A DNA stretch of 64,000 nt, taken from Enterobacter sp. Bisph1. Its GTDB lineage: Bacteria; Pseudomonadota; Gammaproteobacteria; Enterobacterales; Enterobacteriaceae. Position 1 is the stretch's first letter, and each line of letters opens with the position of its first letter. The DNA is taken from positions 1 to 64,000 of the forward strand of contig NZ_JXAG01000043.1 in assembly GCF_000814905.1 (NCBI RefSeq), read 5' to 3'. Below, piece by piece: positions 62,656 through 64,000 of this stretch. The notes beneath the pieces are model-generated. The model was not told where the DNA came from, did no database searches, and saw only the letters and a list, made by a program, of their open reading frames with translations. The translations under genes were made by a program, and so were the position numbers.

Positions 62656-63111
62656 ATGCAAGAAGGGCAAAACCGTAAAACATCGTCCCTGAGTATTCTC
62701 GCCATCGCTGGGGTGGAGCCGTATCAAGAGAAACCGGGCGAAGAGTATATGAACGAAGCCCAGCTGGCGCACTTCAAGCGTATTCTTGAAGCATGGCGCA
62801 ATCAACTCAGGGATGAAGTCGATCGCACCGTCACGCATATGCAGGACGAAGCAGCAAACTTCCCCGATCCGGTCGACCGTGCCGCGCAGGAAGAAGAGTT
62901 CAGCCTTGAACTGCGTAACCGTGATCGCGAGCGCAAGTTGATTAAAAAAATCGAGAAGACGCTGAAAAAAGTCGAAGACGAAGATTTCGGCTTCTGCGAA
63001 TCCTGCGGCGTTGAAATTGGTATCCGTCGTCTGGAAGCACGTCCGACTGCCGATCTGTGCATCGACTGTAAGACTCTGGCGGAAATCCGCGAAAAACAGA
63101 TGGCGGGCTAA
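62656..63111 (+). CDS. dksA: RNA polymerase-binding transcription factor DksA
   Basis: DksA enters the RNA polymerase secondary channel and, with ppGpp, tunes rRNA and amino-acid promoters such as the rrn P1 at the other end of this window. The ATG at 62656 ([20 protein letters not shown]), with AAGGAG just upstream, gives 151 residues as in E. coli; six upstream codons are not part of it. The coiled coil carries the tip aspartates ([12 protein letters not shown] region), and the zinc finger is the four-cysteine CESCG and CIDCK pair. Confidence 0.98.
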   Translation: MQEGQNRKTSSLSILAIAGVEPYQEKPGEEYMNEAQLAHFKRILEAWRNQLRDEVDRTVTHMQDEAANFPDPVDRAAQEEEFSLELRNRDRERKLIKKIEKTLKKVEDEDFGFCESCGVEIGIRRLEARPTADLCIDCKTLAEIREKQMAG

Positions 63112-63130
63112 TCCCCGACAGTCTCACGGT

Positions 63131-63187
63131 GTGCCGCCGGGCGCGGCACGTCCTATATGGCGGGATTTATTCCCGCCTATATTTTTT
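63131..63187 (+). terminator. Tandem hairpins between dksA and gluQ, terminator
   Basis: First stem GTGCCGC (63131-63137) with GCGGCAC (63143-63149). Second stem GGCGGGA (63159-63165) with TCCCGCC (63171-63177), loop TTTAT, followed by TATATTTTTTTG. The second is a classic intrinsic terminator and ends only about ten bases before the gluQ ATG. In Shigella the equivalent terminator is known to limit read-through from dksA into gluQ. Confidence 0.9.
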
Positions 63188-63197
63188 TGCCAGCGAT

Positions 63198-64000
63198 ATG
63201 CCTGAATCAGACTATATTGGGCGCTTTGCGCCATCCCCGTCCGGAGAACTGCATTTCGGTTCGTTAATTGCCGCTCTCGGCAGCTACCTGCAAGCGCGCG
63301 CCAGCCATGGCAGCTGGCTGGTACGCATTGAAGACATTGATCCTCCGCGTGAAGTGCCGGGTGCCGCCAGCACCATTCTGCGTCAGCTTGAACATTACGG
63401 GCTGCACTGGGATGGCGACATTGTCTGGCAATCTCAGCGCCATAATGCCTACCGTGAAGCCCTTAATCATCTTCAGCGTGAAGGGATGAGCTATTTCTGC
63501 ACCTGTACGCGGGCGCGTATCCAAAGCCTTGGCGGTATCTACGATGGACATTGCCGGACTTTGAACCACGGTCCAACCAATGCCGCCGTCCGGCTGGCTC
63601 AGCACCATCCGGTGCTGCACTTCGACGATAAACTGCGCGGGCGCATAACCGCCGACGAAAAACTGGCGCGGGAAGACTTTATCATTCACCGTCGTGATGG
63701 ATTATTTGCCTACAACCTTGCGGTGGTGGTCGATGACCATTTTCAGGGTGTCACAGAGATCGTGCGCGGGGCGGATCTTATCGAACCGACGGTGCGGCAA
63801 ATTTCCCTCTATCGCCAATTTGGCTGGCCCGTGCCGGGCTACATCCATTTGCCGCTGGCGCTGAATGCACAAGGCAATAAGCTTTCCAAACAAAACCACG
63901 CCCCGGCTTTACCTGACGGGGATCCGCGCCCGGTAATAATCAGGGCTTTACAATTCCTGAACCAGGATGTAACAAATGAGTGGCAGGATCTGCGCATTGA
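63198..64000 (+). CDS. gluQ: Glutamyl-Q tRNA(Asp) synthetase, partial
   Basis: GluQ (GluQ-RS) attaches glutamate to queuosine at position 34 of tRNA-Asp and lacks the anticodon-binding domain of true GluRS. The ATG at 63198 ([20 protein letters not shown]) begins a frame that runs to the right edge; about 267 codons are present of roughly 300 in the family. Seen are the HIGH-like [13 protein letters not shown], zinc ligands in CTCTRAR and YDGHC, and the KMSKS-like QGNKLSKQ. It lies directly behind the dksA terminator, so its expression depends on read-through from dksA. Confidence 0.95.
   Translation, partial: MPESDYIGRFAPSPSGELHFGSLIAALGSYLQARASHGSWLVRIEDIDPPREVPGAASTILRQLEHYGLHWDGDIVWQSQRHNAYREALNHLQREGMSYFCTCTRARIQSLGGIYDGHCRTLNHGPTNAAVRLAQHHPVLHFDDKLRGRITADEKLAREDFIIHRRDGLFAYNLAVVVDDHFQGVTEIVRGADLIEPTVRQISLYRQFGWPVPGYIHLPLALNAQGNKLSKQNHAPALPDGDPRPVIIRALQFLNQDVTNEWQDLRI

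Overview
The window is chromosomal DNA from a gamma-proteobacterium of the family Enterobacteriaceae. Gene content, order and protein sequences follow the dksA to rrnH segment of Escherichia coli K-12 almost gene for gene. The proteins differ enough from E. coli, and E. coli-specific genes such as yaeI and yaeF are missing, so a relative such as Enterobacter, Kosakonia or Klebsiella is more likely. The species cannot be fixed from the sequence alone.

Layout. Positions 1-260 hold the promoters and leader of a ribosomal RNA operon that runs leftward out of the window. Next come gmhB, the methionine importer metNIQ, rcsF-trmO, proS, and the leftward nlpE and arfB-yaeQ. They are followed by yaeP-rof, tilS, yaeR and ldcC. 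From 13.1 to 32.9 kb lies the large leftward envelope and macromolecular-synthesis cluster: accA, dnaE, rnhB, lpxB, lpxA, fabZ, lpxD, skp, bamA, rseP, cdsA, ispU, dxr, frr, pyrH, tsf and rpsB. These genes join fatty-acid, lipid A, phospholipid and isoprenoid synthesis, outer-membrane protein assembly, and translation. Rightward map, glnD, dapD and yaeH follow, then leftward cdaR, degP and dgt. Rightward mtn-btuF-yadS comes next, then leftward erpA and clcA and rightward hemL. The ferric-hydroxamate system fhuA-fhuC-fhuD-fhuB and mrcB and hrpB run leftward. thpR, sfsA, dksA and a gluQ cut by the window edge run rightward.

The accessory part. Everything except 33.88-35.79 kb is core genome. Between map and glnD, adjacent in E. 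coli, lies a compact module of three genes: an Hcp-type T6SS tube protein, a small protein matching the polymorphic toxin type 44 family, and an overlapping membrane-anchored protein that is probably its immunity partner, closed by its own terminator. The hcp reading frame carries one in-frame TAA at codon 62, with the same frame continuing to the normal end. Either hcp is a recent pseudogene or the stop is read through. No VgrG, PAAR or other T6SS gene is visible, so this is an orphan Hcp effector-immunity island and the most interesting part of the window.

Regulatory signals recognised from sequence: rrn P1/P2 and boxA, a MET box at metN, the S2-binding (t44-type) leader of rpsB, a sigma-E promoter at degP, a Fur box at fhuA, the dksA-gluQ terminator, and about twenty intrinsic terminators or hairpins.
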